Of a stretch of DNA of 64,000 nucleotides, positions 35,571 to 43,634 are shown piece after piece (positions within the stretch are counted from its first letter, which is position 1; the number at the start of each line of letters is the position of its first letter). Origin of the DNA: AWTP1-9 sp035703165 (GTDB lineage Bacteria; Bacteroidota; Bacteroidia; Chitinophagales; Chitinophagaceae); the NCBI GenBank assembly GCA_035703165.1, contig DASSYR010000025.1, positions 100,755-164,754 of the forward strand. The letters run 5' to 3'. The notes beneath the pieces were generated by a model. The model saw only the letters and a list, made by a program, of their open reading frames with translations, made no database searches and was not told where the DNA came from. A program made the position numbers and the translations under genes.

Positions 35571-36293
35571 CAAAATGAGCAAATGAAAGAGAGTAAACTC
35601 GAGCGATCTATAGATATTTTTCTTCAAGCTGAAGCAAGTAGGTTATTAGAAATGATACCCTCCGCCAACCATTTATCAAACATGGCACAATCACTTAATG
35701 AAAGGTATTACATCAGACATCGCATTGAAACGGTTAAACGCATCTGGTTTACGAGCCGAACTGATGCTATTTCGCTAGCTGAAATGATTCTTGAAGATTA
35801 TGAGGCAGCAAGATGGTGGAGCAAGTATATTCATCAAGAGTTAAACCATGATTTGCTTTATTTACGGGATCTGCAATGCCATGGACTATCACAAACTGAC
35901 ATTAAGAATACACCGCCATTTATTTCAACCTTGGTAATGGTTGATTATATAGAAACTGAAATAAAAAGAGTTGGGAGTATTGCTGCAGTTGCATATTCGA
36001 TCTGGGTCGAATGGAATTCTGATAAAATATCAGGAACTGTTGTAACAAGGGCGCAGAACCATTACTCAGCTGCTTTTATAAAAGGGTCAAAAGCCCACGT
36101 TCATATAGATATAAATGAAGATCATTACCGAGTGATGCTACGGGTGGTTAATAAATTACTTCAGTCAAAAGATTCAAATATTATATTTGTACTTCTGTAT
36201 AATTTTACTAATCTTTTTGCTAATTATTTTACTGAACTACAAGAGTATACAAAAAAGGATTGCCCCTCCTTTGCGGCTTCACATCAAGCATAA
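35565..36293 (+). CDS. Haem-oxygenase-fold diiron oxidase-like protein
   Basis: The 242-aa all-helical protein resembles the TenA/haem-oxygenase-like iron-containing redox enzymes (Haem_oxygenas_2, UndA/SznF-type). The clearest segment is IHQELNHDLLYLRDLQCHGL, matching the family pattern E-x-x-H-D (E92, H95). Further candidate ligands are E130 in DYIETEIKR and H180-x3-N184-x2-H187 in HVHIDINEDHY. The family usually has H-x3-D-x2-H there, so Asn at the middle position is odd. These enzymes use diiron and oxygen to cleave or hydroxylate amino-acid-derived or fatty substrates. The neighbours are a short peptide gene upstream and a second iron oxygenase downstream. The start at 35565 lies inside a hairpin arm; 35583 is an alternative. 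Confidence 0.7.
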   Translation: MVQNEQMKESKLERSIDIFLQAEASRLLEMIPSANHLSNMAQSLNERYYIRHRIETVKRIWFTSRTDAISLAEMILEDYEAARWWSKYIHQELNHDLLYLRDLQCHGLSQTDIKNTPPFISTLVMVDYIETEIKRVGSIAAVAYSIWVEWNSDKISGTVVTRAQNHYSAAFIKGSKAHVHIDINEDHYRVMLRVVNKLLQSKDSNIIFVLLYNFTNLFANYFTELQEYTKKDCPSFAASHQA

Positions 36294-36328
36294 ATAGAAT
36301 CATAAACTTATTTATATTAAATTAACAT

Positions 36329-37174
36329 ATGCGTCAGCTATTTAAAGAAATACAAATTCCTGCAAAATATATGTCTGTATTAAAAGAGGTTGATTGCAAA
36401 TGGTTCACATGGTCTGATAGTTTCAGGGAAGAAATACCTCGATTAAAGCAACAATTCAAGCGGTTGAAATCTATTGATTTTATCTTTCTAAAAAAATACA
36501 AAGAGTATAATTATACTTACCAAGTAAACATCAAAAAATTAGACTCAGACTTTATTGATGTGTTCATTGAATATACAAGATCACTTTTAAAATATAATCC
36601 GAGACATAGGATTTATTTCTTCACAAATTTGATTGATGAAGATATAAATGGGCGACTATATCATTTTATCATTGCTCTGTTTCGATCAGTAATTGTGAAA
36701 ATTTCGAAGAATGATTCTAGTGCATTGTATTCTCCATTAACAGCGGGGAAACATGAAAGCGAATTCCCTTTGCACTGTGATTTATATATCCCCAAAATAT
36801 TATTTAATATTTTTGAAAAGGTTCCTGACAATGCTACTGGAGCTTCAATTTTCGTAAAAACTGATGTTTTATTTAAAGATGTGATTCCATTTATAAAAAT
36901 GGTTCCGATTGAAGTAGTAAAAAAACTAAAATCTTTTATTTACGGTGCTAGAACTGTCGATAATTATGATGAATTTTTCAGCCTTTTATATAATGAAAAA
37001 CACCCATGGGCAATTAGTTTGAAAACGGAATTACATAAACGAAAACTTAAAATCCGTTTGTTGAAAGGACAGGGGTATATGATTGATGATACTGTTTGGA
37101 TGCACGGTAGAGACAAAACGATAGGAGGTGTCTCATCAAAAAGGCTTCATCGCCTCATATTTAATATCAAATAG
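36329..37174 (+). CDS. Fe(II)/2-oxoglutarate dioxygenase-like protein (TauD/clavaminate synthase type)
   Basis: The 281-aa protein shows an H-x-D pair in EFPLHCDLYIP (H149, D151), a distal histidine in DDTVWMHGRDKT (H259) and arginines in SSKRLHRLIFN. This is the ligand order of TauD-like Fe(II)/2-oxoglutarate oxygenases: two His, one Asp, and an Arg for 2-oxoglutarate. Overall similarity to characterised enzymes is not evident from reading, so the fold call rests on this motif order. The N-terminal 100 residues are unassigned. It starts 35 bp after the diiron-oxidase gene and is the last gene of the presumed three-gene unit. Confidence 0.62.
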   Translation: MRQLFKEIQIPAKYMSVLKEVDCKWFTWSDSFREEIPRLKQQFKRLKSIDFIFLKKYKEYNYTYQVNIKKLDSDFIDVFIEYTRSLLKYNPRHRIYFFTNLIDEDINGRLYHFIIALFRSVIVKISKNDSSALYSPLTAGKHESEFPLHCDLYIPKILFNIFEKVPDNATGASIFVKTDVLFKDVIPFIKMVPIEVVKKLKSFIYGARTVDNYDEFFSLLYNEKHPWAISLKTELHKRKLKIRLLKGQGYMIDDTVWMHGRDKTIGGVSSKRLHRLIFNIK

Positions 37175-37248
37175 TAATGGGATAATGGGAGTAAATCCAA
37201 CACTAACAAAGATTCGGGCTTAACTGTTCATATGATAATACCTTATTT

Positions 37249-37308
37249 CTTTCGCAGCAAAGTCCCCCGTATAACCTTGTGTGTTCGTCAGGGACGTTGT
37301 GGCGAAAG
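37249..37308 (+). repeat. Structured 60-nt element upstream of repeat copy B
   Basis: Nested complementary arms CTTTCGC / GCGAAAG and GTCCC / GGGAC enclose CCGTATAACCTTGTGTGTT. A second copy at 41370-41429 keeps the pairing although bases in the outer arms differ. Both copies are joined at the same point to the integrase-end repeat. Its nature is unknown. Confidence 0.65.
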
Positions 37309-37310
37309 AG

Positions 37311-37403
37311 AATGTTTTTAATTTAATTAAAAATCCTTTAAACTATCGGAAAAAATAACAGGCCCTACAATGGATATTAGAACAATGTGTTAATACAACT
37401 GTT
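37311..37403 (+). repeat. intI-end/attI-like repeat, copy B
   Basis: It starts at AATGTTTTTAATTTAATT (the VFNLIKN codons of the integrase end), continues with the conserved non-coding part, and ends TTAATACAACTGTT with G at 37401. The sequence then diverges into ACCGGTAATTTTAACTGACA, the start of the TIR-gene unit. The integrase stop codon is lost here. Confidence 0.8.
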
Positions 37404-37454
37404 ACCGGTAATTTTAACTGACACCAAAGCTAACATCAAACGACATCTTAAAAT

Positions 37455-38600
37455 ATGTATGACAAGGTTTTTATAAGTTATGCAAGAGAGGACAGAGATA
37501 CAGCCGAAAAGTTGTTTGACTTTTTGACTTTATATCGTTACGAACCCTGGCTTGACAAAAAGAAACTTCTACCAGGACAAGATTGGAATACGGAAATAAG
37601 ATTAGCATTAAAAAAAGCTGACTTCATAGTTTTACTATTGTCTAAAACATCAATTGCAAAGCGTGGTTTTGTTCAGAGAGAGTTTAAACTTGCTTTAGAG
37701 TATTGCGAAGAAAAACTTGACTCTGATATTTATATCATTCCATGTAAAATTGACGACTGTGAAGTTCCAGATAAACTTTCCAAATTTCAATGGGCTGAAT
37801 TAAATACACCTGAATCTTTTGAACAAATTTTGAGTTCATTAAATCTTCAACGAAAAAAATATGAAGAACTCGAAAGATTAAAAATTTCAGCAAACACAAC
37901 ATTTGAATTTAATGAAATTACAATCAAAAAGGTTATAGGCGACAAGCCAAAAAACAATATTGATATTGTTTATCCAAAATTTGTGGACGTAAATAATGAA
38001 GATTTACGATTACTAAATACTTACATTGAATACTTGGCATTTAAAAGTTACAATGGTTTTATCCTTCCATTTGGAAATGGATTATTTGAGGATAGTACTA
38101 GTGACGATTACGAGTTTCCTGACAATGAACTTCAGTTAAGTTATAAAATTGAACTTCTTACAAAGGACTTCATAAGCTATACTATCTTTACATACTCGTA
38201 TACAGGAGGTGCACACGGATTATATGGAACATCAGGTTATAATTACCGACTAAACCCGCTTTTTGAATTTAACCTTGAAACATTTTTTGACCACAAAACC
38301 GAGATATTAAAATCATTGCAGATTATATGCAAAGAAAAACTTCTCAAAAAAGCTAAAGAAGAATTTGAGATTGAACGAGAAGAGGACTTTTTCCTCTTTA
38401 GAAATCCATTGGAGCCCAAGTGGGAAACCTTTAACAACTTCTACCTTAAGCAAGACAGTATAGTAATTATATTTAGTATTTATCAGTTGACCGCTTATGT
38501 TTATGGACAACACGAAGTTGAAATAACTTTTGACGAAATAATAAGCAAACACAAAGACCTCAAGACAATAAAAAAGGTGAAAAAATTATTGGAAACATAG
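37455..38600 (+). CDS. TIR-domain protein with C-terminal DUF3298-like domain
   Basis: The 381-aa protein has an N-terminal TIR domain at residues 1-130: KVFISYAREDRDTAEKLFDF, LPGQDWNTEIRLALKKADFIVLLLS, and the presumed NADase glutamate in GFVQREFKLALE (E76). The C-terminal 230 residues resemble the DUF3298/RsiV-type domain, with FTYSYTGGAHGLYGTSGYNY and a final FDEIISKHKDL. No signal peptide is present, so it is cytoplasmic. Bacterial TIR proteins are usually NAD-consuming effectors of antiphage defence. I do not know this domain pairing. It is the first gene behind repeat copy B and is followed by an attC-like palindrome. Confidence 0.85.
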   Translation: MYDKVFISYAREDRDTAEKLFDFLTLYRYEPWLDKKKLLPGQDWNTEIRLALKKADFIVLLLSKTSIAKRGFVQREFKLALEYCEEKLDSDIYIIPCKIDDCEVPDKLSKFQWAELNTPESFEQILSSLNLQRKKYEELERLKISANTTFEFNEITIKKVIGDKPKNNIDIVYPKFVDVNNEDLRLLNTYIEYLAFKSYNGFILPFGNGLFEDSTSDDYEFPDNELQLSYKIELLTKDFISYTIFTYSYTGGAHGLYGTSGYNYRLNPLFEFNLETFFDHKTEILKSLQIICKEKLLKKAKEEFEIEREEDFFLFRNPLEPKWETFNNFYLKQDSIVIIFSIYQLTAYVYGQHEVEITFDEIISKHKDLKTIKKVKKLLET

Positions 38601-38644
38601 TTTGACAAAGCAAAACGCCACCTACCGAATAGACAGAAGAAAAA

Positions 38645-38782
38645 CTACCGGTAATACGGGTTTTGCGTCAGGCGGGGTGACGTGCAAACTTCGAGTTTTG
38701 TGCTTCTATTCAAGTTCAGTGCTGGTTGACAGTTTTGTGCTCCGAAACCCGCCCGAACGCAAAGCCCGAAAACGTTACCAGC
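38645..38782 (+). repeat. attC-like site 1
   Basis: Imperfect palindrome. The left arm TACCGGTAATACGGGTTTTG continues GCGTCAGGCGGG; the right arm starts CCCGCCCGAACGCAAAGCCC and ends AACGTTACCAGC. The arms pair over about 30 positions with bulges, around a loop of about 70 bases containing TTGACAGTTTTGTGCTCCGA. The left box CCGGTAAT is complementary to GTTACCGG, the first bases after the core of copy B, as expected for a cassette and its own attC. Confidence 0.72.
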
Positions 38783-38808
38783 AACCGTAAAACGACACTA
38801 TCCAAGAA

Positions 38809-39999
38809 ATGAACAGACAGATTTTAAGACAATATATTGACGAATATAAACTTGACTTTGAACGAGTAAATCAACAAGAAATTTACAAGTGGAAAGCGGT
38901 TAAATGTTTCCAAGACAATTGGAACATAGAAGCAACAAATTTTCTTGAGATGCTTTCCCAATCAATTCGCCTTACTCAAAACTTGTTAAAATCAGGGCAG
39001 TATTTTCCTTTGCGAATGTTAGAACATTACGCAACACAAAGACCCGAAGAATTACGACAGTTGTTTAAAAATTTATATGACGAAGAAAACGACATATATC
39101 AAAGAATTGAGGACTTTCAAAGCGGAACCGAAGCAATAAACAAAAGTTTATTTCCGGGCAAGAATACATATCAAGACCACAGAGCAATTATTGTTTATTT
39201 GACACTTCACTATCCTGAACGATATTTCTTCTATAAGTTTGAAATGTTTAAGCAATTCTCTAAACGTCTTGAAGTAACTTATAGACCAATTCGTGGACAA
39301 ATTGGAAATATTGGACATTTCAATAGTTTGTGCGAAATCGTAAGGTATGAACTTTCCAACGACCAAGAACTTTTGCAACTTCACAAAGACAGAATAACAG
39401 CAGATTGCTACAATGACATCAACCTAAATATACTTACACAGGATTTTATTTATGCAGTTGCACGACACTTGAACCAACAGCCATTAGTTCCTTTAACTTC
39501 AACTTTCCAAACTGCAAACGAAGTTTCTGCAACTAATCTTTCCACTTCAGCAGACCAATTGACGTTTAGAGGCAGGACAATAAATTTCATTCAAAACAAC
39601 ATAGACAATAAACGAATTGGCGACTTGGGCGAACTTTGGGCTTTAAAATACGAAATAGAGAAATTAAGACAAAGCGGACAACATAACTTAATTGACAAAA
39701 TCAAACACACAGCGAAAGATGAAGGAGACGGAACGGGTTACGACATACAGTCGTTTGACGGAAACGGGCAAAAAATTTACATTGAAGTTAAGACGACAAA
39801 AGGTGGGAAAAATTCAACGTTTTACATAACACGAACAGAACTTGAAAGAAGTAGAATTGAAAAAGAAAAATTCTATTTGTATAGACTGTATAACTACAAC
39901 GAAGACAACGACACGGCAGATATTTTGATAATTAAAGGTGACTTGACAAACTTGTGCGAGTTTCCGACAACATATAAAATTAACTTGACAAATGACTGA
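38809..39999 (+). CDS. DUF3883-domain protein, nuclease-like
   Basis: The 396-aa protein has a helical N-terminal region of unknown type (residues 1-240). The C-terminal DUF3883 domain begins at about residue 262 with RIGDLGELWALKYEIEKLRQ. GYDIQSFDGNGQKIYIEVKTT carries D312 and the E326-x-K328 of a PD-(D/E)XK-type nuclease core. DUF3883 is common in restriction-like and other defence proteins. It lies alone between two attC-like sites, that is, as a single-gene cassette. The start at 38809 is 27 bp after attC-like site 1. Confidence 0.82.
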   Translation: MNRQILRQYIDEYKLDFERVNQQEIYKWKAVKCFQDNWNIEATNFLEMLSQSIRLTQNLLKSGQYFPLRMLEHYATQRPEELRQLFKNLYDEENDIYQRIEDFQSGTEAINKSLFPGKNTYQDHRAIIVYLTLHYPERYFFYKFEMFKQFSKRLEVTYRPIRGQIGNIGHFNSLCEIVRYELSNDQELLQLHKDRITADCYNDINLNILTQDFIYAVARHLNQQPLVPLTSTFQTANEVSATNLSTSADQLTFRGRTINFIQNNIDNKRIGDLGELWALKYEIEKLRQSGQHNLIDKIKHTAKDEGDGTGYDIQSFDGNGQKIYIEVKTTKGGKNSTFYITRTELERSRIEKEKFYLYRLYNYNEDNDTADILIIKGDLTNLCEFPTTYKINLTND

Positions 40000-40004
40000 A
40001 ACGG

Positions 40005-40141
40005 CAGCTGGTAACAGGCGTTTGACTCAATGGCGGGTGATATGGTTAATTGAACATTCTACCTCGCATCAACATTTGTGGTGTATTGACAGTTTTGTGC
40101 TCCGAAATCCGCCACTGCGCCAAGCGCCAAACCGTTATGCG
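40005..40141 (+). repeat. attC-like site 2
   Basis: The left arm starts CAGCTGGTAACAGGCGTTTG and reaches ATGGCGGG; the right arm runs ATCCGCCACTGCGCCAAGCG to AACCGTTATGCG. The loop shares the 22-base block starting TTGACAGTTTTGTGCTCCGA with site 1. The left box GCTGGTAAC is the complement of GTTACCAGC, which starts this unit at the end of site 1. That is again the cassette signature. Confidence 0.72.
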
Positions 40142-40163
40142 TAATTAAATACAGAATCAACTC

Positions 40164-41153
40164 ATGGTCCAAATAGACCCAAACGAAAAGCACGTAGACA
40201 TTGAAAAGAATTTCTTTTCAGAGGATGTGCCCGTTGAGAAAAGAACCGCTGTTTTCAATAAACTATTCTTTCACTACAAAAAAGGTTGGAAAACATCCTT
40301 TCTTCTCATGCTACTATTGAGTATAGGACTTGCTACTTTTGGACTTTCAGAAAATTCATCAGCAACAATAATTGGCGCAATGATTATAGCTCCACTTGGT
40401 CAACCAATTGTAGCTTTTGGAGGTGCTATTGCATTAGGGTGGAGAATTCAATCCTTTAGAATGTTAGGAATAATTATTCTTGGATCAGTTAGCTCTATTC
40501 TGATAGCTTATCTCATAAGCTTGATTTTGCCCGATATTACTCCCAATAAAGAAATGTTCATTAGGACTTCACCTGATTTGCGAGATCTTGGAATTGCAGT
40601 ATTAGCAGGTACTGCAGGTGCATGGGGTTATTACCGAAGTGAATTTTCCACAATATTGTCAGGTGTTGCAATTGCCGTAGCCTTAGTGCCCCCACTTTGC
40701 ACATGCGGAATAATGCTTGAACAGGAGCATTTTATATTGGCAAGTGGCAGTATTCTATTCTTTCTTACCAATTTCGTAGGAATAACTTTTGCAGCAATTT
40801 TAATTTTTTTTGTGCTCGGAATAAAAAATGCTCAAAGTCGAAAACGGTTTTTCAAAGGAACAGTTACAACCATTATTCTTGGAGCAATCATTATTTTACC
40901 CCTGTCATTAAATTACCGAAAGTTTAATTCAGGAATTTTATTCTATAATTCTATCTATGAAAAAGCAGGTAAAGTTTTTGAAATATCAGTAAATGCTCCT
41001 GTCATTAAGGAGCTATCAATTGAAGGAAGTGGAGTTATCATAACAATTGACCCATTTCCAAGTGATCGGGCGGAAGAACAAAGACTTAAAACTGAATTAG
41101 AGCGGGCAACAGGTTTACAGGTTTTTCTTCAAAGCTCTTCTTTCGGACATTGA
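40164..41153 (+). CDS. DUF389 membrane protein
   Basis: The 329-aa protein belongs to the DUF389 family. It has a short cytoplasmic start, then LLLSIGLATFGLSENSSATIIGAMIIAPLGQPIVAFGGAIALG, which is the family hallmark, and in all about six transmembrane helices to residue 245. The last 85 residues form a soluble tail. The function of DUF389 proteins is not established. It begins 23 bp after attC-like site 2, so it is the third unit of the array behind copy B. The site that should follow it has lost its left arm. Confidence 0.88.
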   Translation: MVQIDPNEKHVDIEKNFFSEDVPVEKRTAVFNKLFFHYKKGWKTSFLLMLLLSIGLATFGLSENSSATIIGAMIIAPLGQPIVAFGGAIALGWRIQSFRMLGIIILGSVSSILIAYLISLILPDITPNKEMFIRTSPDLRDLGIAVLAGTAGAWGYYRSEFSTILSGVAIAVALVPPLCTCGIMLEQEHFILASGSILFFLTNFVGITFAAILIFFVLGIKNAQSRKRFFKGTVTTIILGAIIILPLSLNYRKFNSGILFYNSIYEKAGKVFEISVNAPVIKELSIEGSGVIITIDPFPSDRAEEQRLKTELERATGLQVFLQSSSFGH

Positions 41154-41170
41154 TCAATGAAGAAAATAAA

Positions 41171-41189
41171 TAAGCAAACCGTTAGTGGT
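41171..41189 (+). repeat. Truncated attC right end
   Basis: AAGCAAACCGTTAGTGG matches the right ends of sites 1-3 (pattern AAACCGTTA), but no left arm precedes it. It is probably a deletion remnant marking the end of the DUF389 unit. Confidence 0.45.
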
Positions 41190-41228
41190 TATTTAGAACG
41201 AGCATTCAACATTTCAAATTAAAAGAAA

Positions 41229-41327
41229 ATGAGTATAAAGATTCATGTTTTACATTGTGGACAAGTGAGAGTTGACAGCTCACTTCCATTTCACGAAAAA
41301 TCGCTTAATCCTTTTGTTCAGCATTAG
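41229..41327 (+). pseudogene. Truncated MBL-fold hydrolase, N-terminal 32 codons
   Basis: An ATG opens MSIKIHVLHCGQVRVDSSLP followed by FHEKSLNPF, which reads like the start of a metallo-beta-lactamase-fold lactonase. After 32 residues the frame stops, at the point where it runs into DNA leading to the structured element of copy C. The metal-binding HxHxDH motif is missing. The gene was evidently cut off by the arrival or rearrangement of copy C. Confidence 0.5.
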
Positions 41328-41369
41328 TTTCAGCAGACATTACGCTGTTGGTCATTAGTTCTTAACTTT

Positions 41370-41429
41370 CTTTCCCCGCAAAGTCCCCCGTATAACCTTG
41401 TGTGTTAGCCAGGGACGTTGTGGAGAAAG
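41370..41429 (+). repeat. Structured 60-nt element upstream of repeat copy C
   Basis: Second copy of the element at 37249. The arms CTTTCCCCGC and GTGGAGAAAG, and GTCCC / GGGAC, remain complementary. The loop has GTGTTAGCCAGGG where copy B has GTGTTCGTCAGGG. Confidence 0.65.
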
Positions 41430-41430
41430 A

Positions 41431-41524
41431 GAATGTTTTTAATTTAATTAAAAATCCTTTAGATTAGCGGAAAAAATAACAGACCCTGTAATGGATATTA
41501 GAGCAATGTGTTAATACAACTGTT
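41431..41524 (+). repeat. intI-end/attI-like repeat, copy C
   Basis: The repeat encodes VFNLIKNPLD with an intact TAG, followed by the conserved stretch to TTAATACAACTGTT (G at 41522). Divergence after the core gives AGCAGTAATGTAAATTGACA. Its first bases complement the left box of attC-like site 3. Confidence 0.8.
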
Positions 41525-41553
41525 AGCAGTAATGTAAATTGACATCAGATAAA

Positions 41554-42657
41554 ATGACAGACACAGAGACCATAAAGACCGAGATATTAACGAAGACAAA
41601 GATTTTCTTTGACTCAATAGAATCTCAATTCAGATACAGAGAAAAGCACTATTCTAAGTTTAGAACTTTGAATGTTATTACTGGCTTGTCATTGTTTCTG
41701 TTTATCGTTAATGCGTTACCGATTATCCCATATTTCACCAGAGAAGTTCAATGGATTATTAATTCGAGCCTTACGGTTTCTGAATTTACAATTCCTTTAA
41801 ATCAATTTTTAGTTAGATGGATTATTTTCACTCTAATTACAGGGATACTTTATTTAATACTAAGACCGATTGACAAAGCTTTCGATAAAAAGGAAGATAA
41901 ATACAGTATAAGTCGAAAACATTTGTCTTTCGCATATTTATACAAATCAATTAATGAACTTGAAATATTTTTAGTTAATGATAGAAAGGAACATACAATT
42001 ACCTCTTTAAAATATTTAAAGCAATATATAGATAGAAGTTTTTTAAATCATCTATTTAATATCGGTGAAAGTGGTCGCCAATTATATCTTCCAAAGGTTT
42101 TAAGTGAATTAAAAAAAGACTATAACTGGATTCAATATTCACAAATGACAGATACTATAATCAATTCATTTAATGAAATTGAACCAAAAATATACGAGCG
42201 AATTATACAAAGGAAAGAAATTGACTTAGTCATTGATATCATAAATTATTTACTAGTCTATGAGTATATTTTACTTGACAAAGTGAAGGTTGAAAAGCTT
42301 CCTACAAATATCAACGACAATTCAATCGCTTCAAATTTAATGATAGTTGCCGCCTCTGAAAAAATAAATGCATTGTCTGTAGTTGAGCAAGTAAAGGATG
42401 AAGTCAAAGCAACAACAACAATTGACAGATTAAATAGAATTGGTGACGGTCTGACAGGAATATTTTCCCATCAGAATTTATTGATAACATTTTTCTCTTG
42501 GATGTTTCTTTTAGGTTTAATATTTATGTCTTTAATTTATTTAGGTAAATCAGTGTATAACATTAACATTGACTCAACAATATATATAGGTGCTGTTTCT
42601 GGTGTAATAATTGGCGCAATAACTATTAGTGCGACAATCTATTCAAAACGAAAATAA
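41554..42657 (+). CDS. Membrane protein of unknown function (367 aa)
   Basis: Two transmembrane helices lie near the N-terminus (about residues 31-55 and 83-106). A helical soluble region of about 190 residues with many charged residues follows, and two C-terminal helices lie at about 311-335 and 340-362. I recognise no family. I prefer the ATG at 41554 (MTDTETIKTEIL) over a TTG at 41539. It is the only gene between repeat copy C and attC-like site 3, so it fits a single-gene cassette. The four-helix membrane plus cytoplasmic-domain layout is common in membrane effectors, but a role is not shown. Confidence 0.7.
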   Translation: MTDTETIKTEILTKTKIFFDSIESQFRYREKHYSKFRTLNVITGLSLFLFIVNALPIIPYFTREVQWIINSSLTVSEFTIPLNQFLVRWIIFTLITGILYLILRPIDKAFDKKEDKYSISRKHLSFAYLYKSINELEIFLVNDRKEHTITSLKYLKQYIDRSFLNHLFNIGESGRQLYLPKVLSELKKDYNWIQYSQMTDTIINSFNEIEPKIYERIIQRKEIDLVIDIINYLLVYEYILLDKVKVEKLPTNINDNSIASNLMIVAASEKINALSVVEQVKDEVKATTTIDRLNRIGDGLTGIFSHQNLLITFFSWMFLLGLIFMSLIYLGKSVYNINIDSTIYIGAVSGVIIGAITISATIYSKRK

Positions 42658-42664
42658 CACTACT

Positions 42665-42796
42665 GCTAACACGGGTTTTGCGTTAGTGGGCGGACAGCGC
42701 GAATAGAAACATTTGAGCAATTAATAAAGATTGGTGTTGGCAGACAGTTTATGGTTTCAAAAGCCCACCAACGCAAGGCCTGAAACCGTTATAGCC
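42665..42796 (+). repeat. attC-like site 3
   Basis: The left arm GCTAACACGGGTTTTGCG continues TTAGTGGGC; the right arm GCCCACCAACGCAAGGCC continues TGAAACCGTTATAGCC. They pair almost throughout, around a loop of about 71 bases with GACAGTTTATGG. The left box TACTGCTAAC is the complement of GTTAGCAGTA, which begins this unit at copy C. Confidence 0.75.
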
Positions 42797-42928
42797 AATT
42801 TTAAAAAGACAAACAATACGAAAAATGAGTAACAATAGAATTATATTAGAAGGCTGTTTATCCCTATCTGGCGTAAGTATGCAGGGCAGGCAAAGAAGCG
42901 TGGCGTAGGTGGATTACATCAAGTTGTT

Positions 42929-43390
42929 GTGTTGTTTGACGTTGAAGGTGACAGAATGAAAACATTTCATTTGCAAGCTGACCATTACAGACAACACCTA
43001 AACAATGTTTTGAAATTTGACTTTCAAGAAATCAACAAAGAAGCTGCGCAAGCCTACTTAAAAAAAGTAATCGGACGTTTCATAAAAAAGCTGACGACGC
43101 CGACTGATGTAGTTGCATTGATTTCAGTTATTGGAGAACTTGTTAAACAAGAAACAAACGGAAAGTGGTTTTTAGAAAAACGTTACGGAACCTATAATCC
43201 AATTTATGAACCCAACATTGTGACAGGAGACGGTAACGTTTTTTTAGTGAGCAGCAATATTGTTGGAAAAGTTAAGTGGCGGGTTTCTTCTCTTGACCAT
43301 ATTTTCATTGACGTTCAATCAAGGTTGACAGAACCAATAAAATGGAAAAAGTATTCAGCAGGGCGGGACAATTTAATCATGTTGGAATAA
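42929..43390 (+). CDS. Unknown cassette protein, possibly frameshifted at its 5' end
   Basis: The 153-aa frame opens at a GTG and reads VLFDVEGDRMKTFHLQADHY onward with mixed alpha/beta character; I recognise no family. The same frame is open upstream to about 42836 (IPIWRKYAGQAKKRGVGGL) without a start codon. A good ATG at 42825 (MSNNRIILEGCLSLSG) lies in another frame that stops after 28 codons. The simplest reading is one gene of about 188 codons with a one-base indel near 42850. It directly follows attC-like site 3 and ends next to an attC-like left box. Confidence 0.5.
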   Translation: MLFDVEGDRMKTFHLQADHYRQHLNNVLKFDFQEINKEAAQAYLKKVIGRFIKKLTTPTDVVALISVIGELVKQETNGKWFLEKRYGTYNPIYEPNIVTGDGNVFLVSSNIVGKVKWRVSSLDHIFIDVQSRLTEPIKWKKYSAGRDNLIMLE

Positions 43391-43398
43391 GCCAGCCG

Positions 43399-43625
43399 CT
43401 AACATTCGGTCACTGTTGCACAACCCCCAATAAAAAAATAGCTTCAGTAGTTTAGCAGTAAAAGCATTGTAAGCTTTACGCATGGCAGCTATTTTTAGTT
43501 TTTTACTTCGCACAGGAATAGATGCAAAAATTTTACGGGCTGCATTGGTCTTGTAATAAGTCTGAATAAATCCGTTTTTAATAAGCAAACAGATATTTAT
43601 CATGAATAAGTTTCAAGAAATATTA
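43399..43625 (-). mobile_element. Transposase remnant, IS1182-like, copy 1
   Basis: The minus strand encodes the end of a transposase: IKNGFIQTYYKTNAARKIFA, then RSKKLKIAAMRKAYNAFTAK. The element end GGTCACTGTTGCACAACCCC begins 5 bases after CCGCTAACATTC, an attC-like left box. The same end and coding text recur at 46384-46676. The 5' part of the transposase is missing. Confidence 0.6.
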
Positions 43626-43634
43626 AAATGAGGT

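Noticed and set aside
37249..37308. Group II intron domain V/VI or a Rho-independent terminator
   Set aside because: The 60-nt element lacks the AGC/AY triad and GNRA loop of domain V, and no U run follows. It is kept as an unexplained structured repeat.
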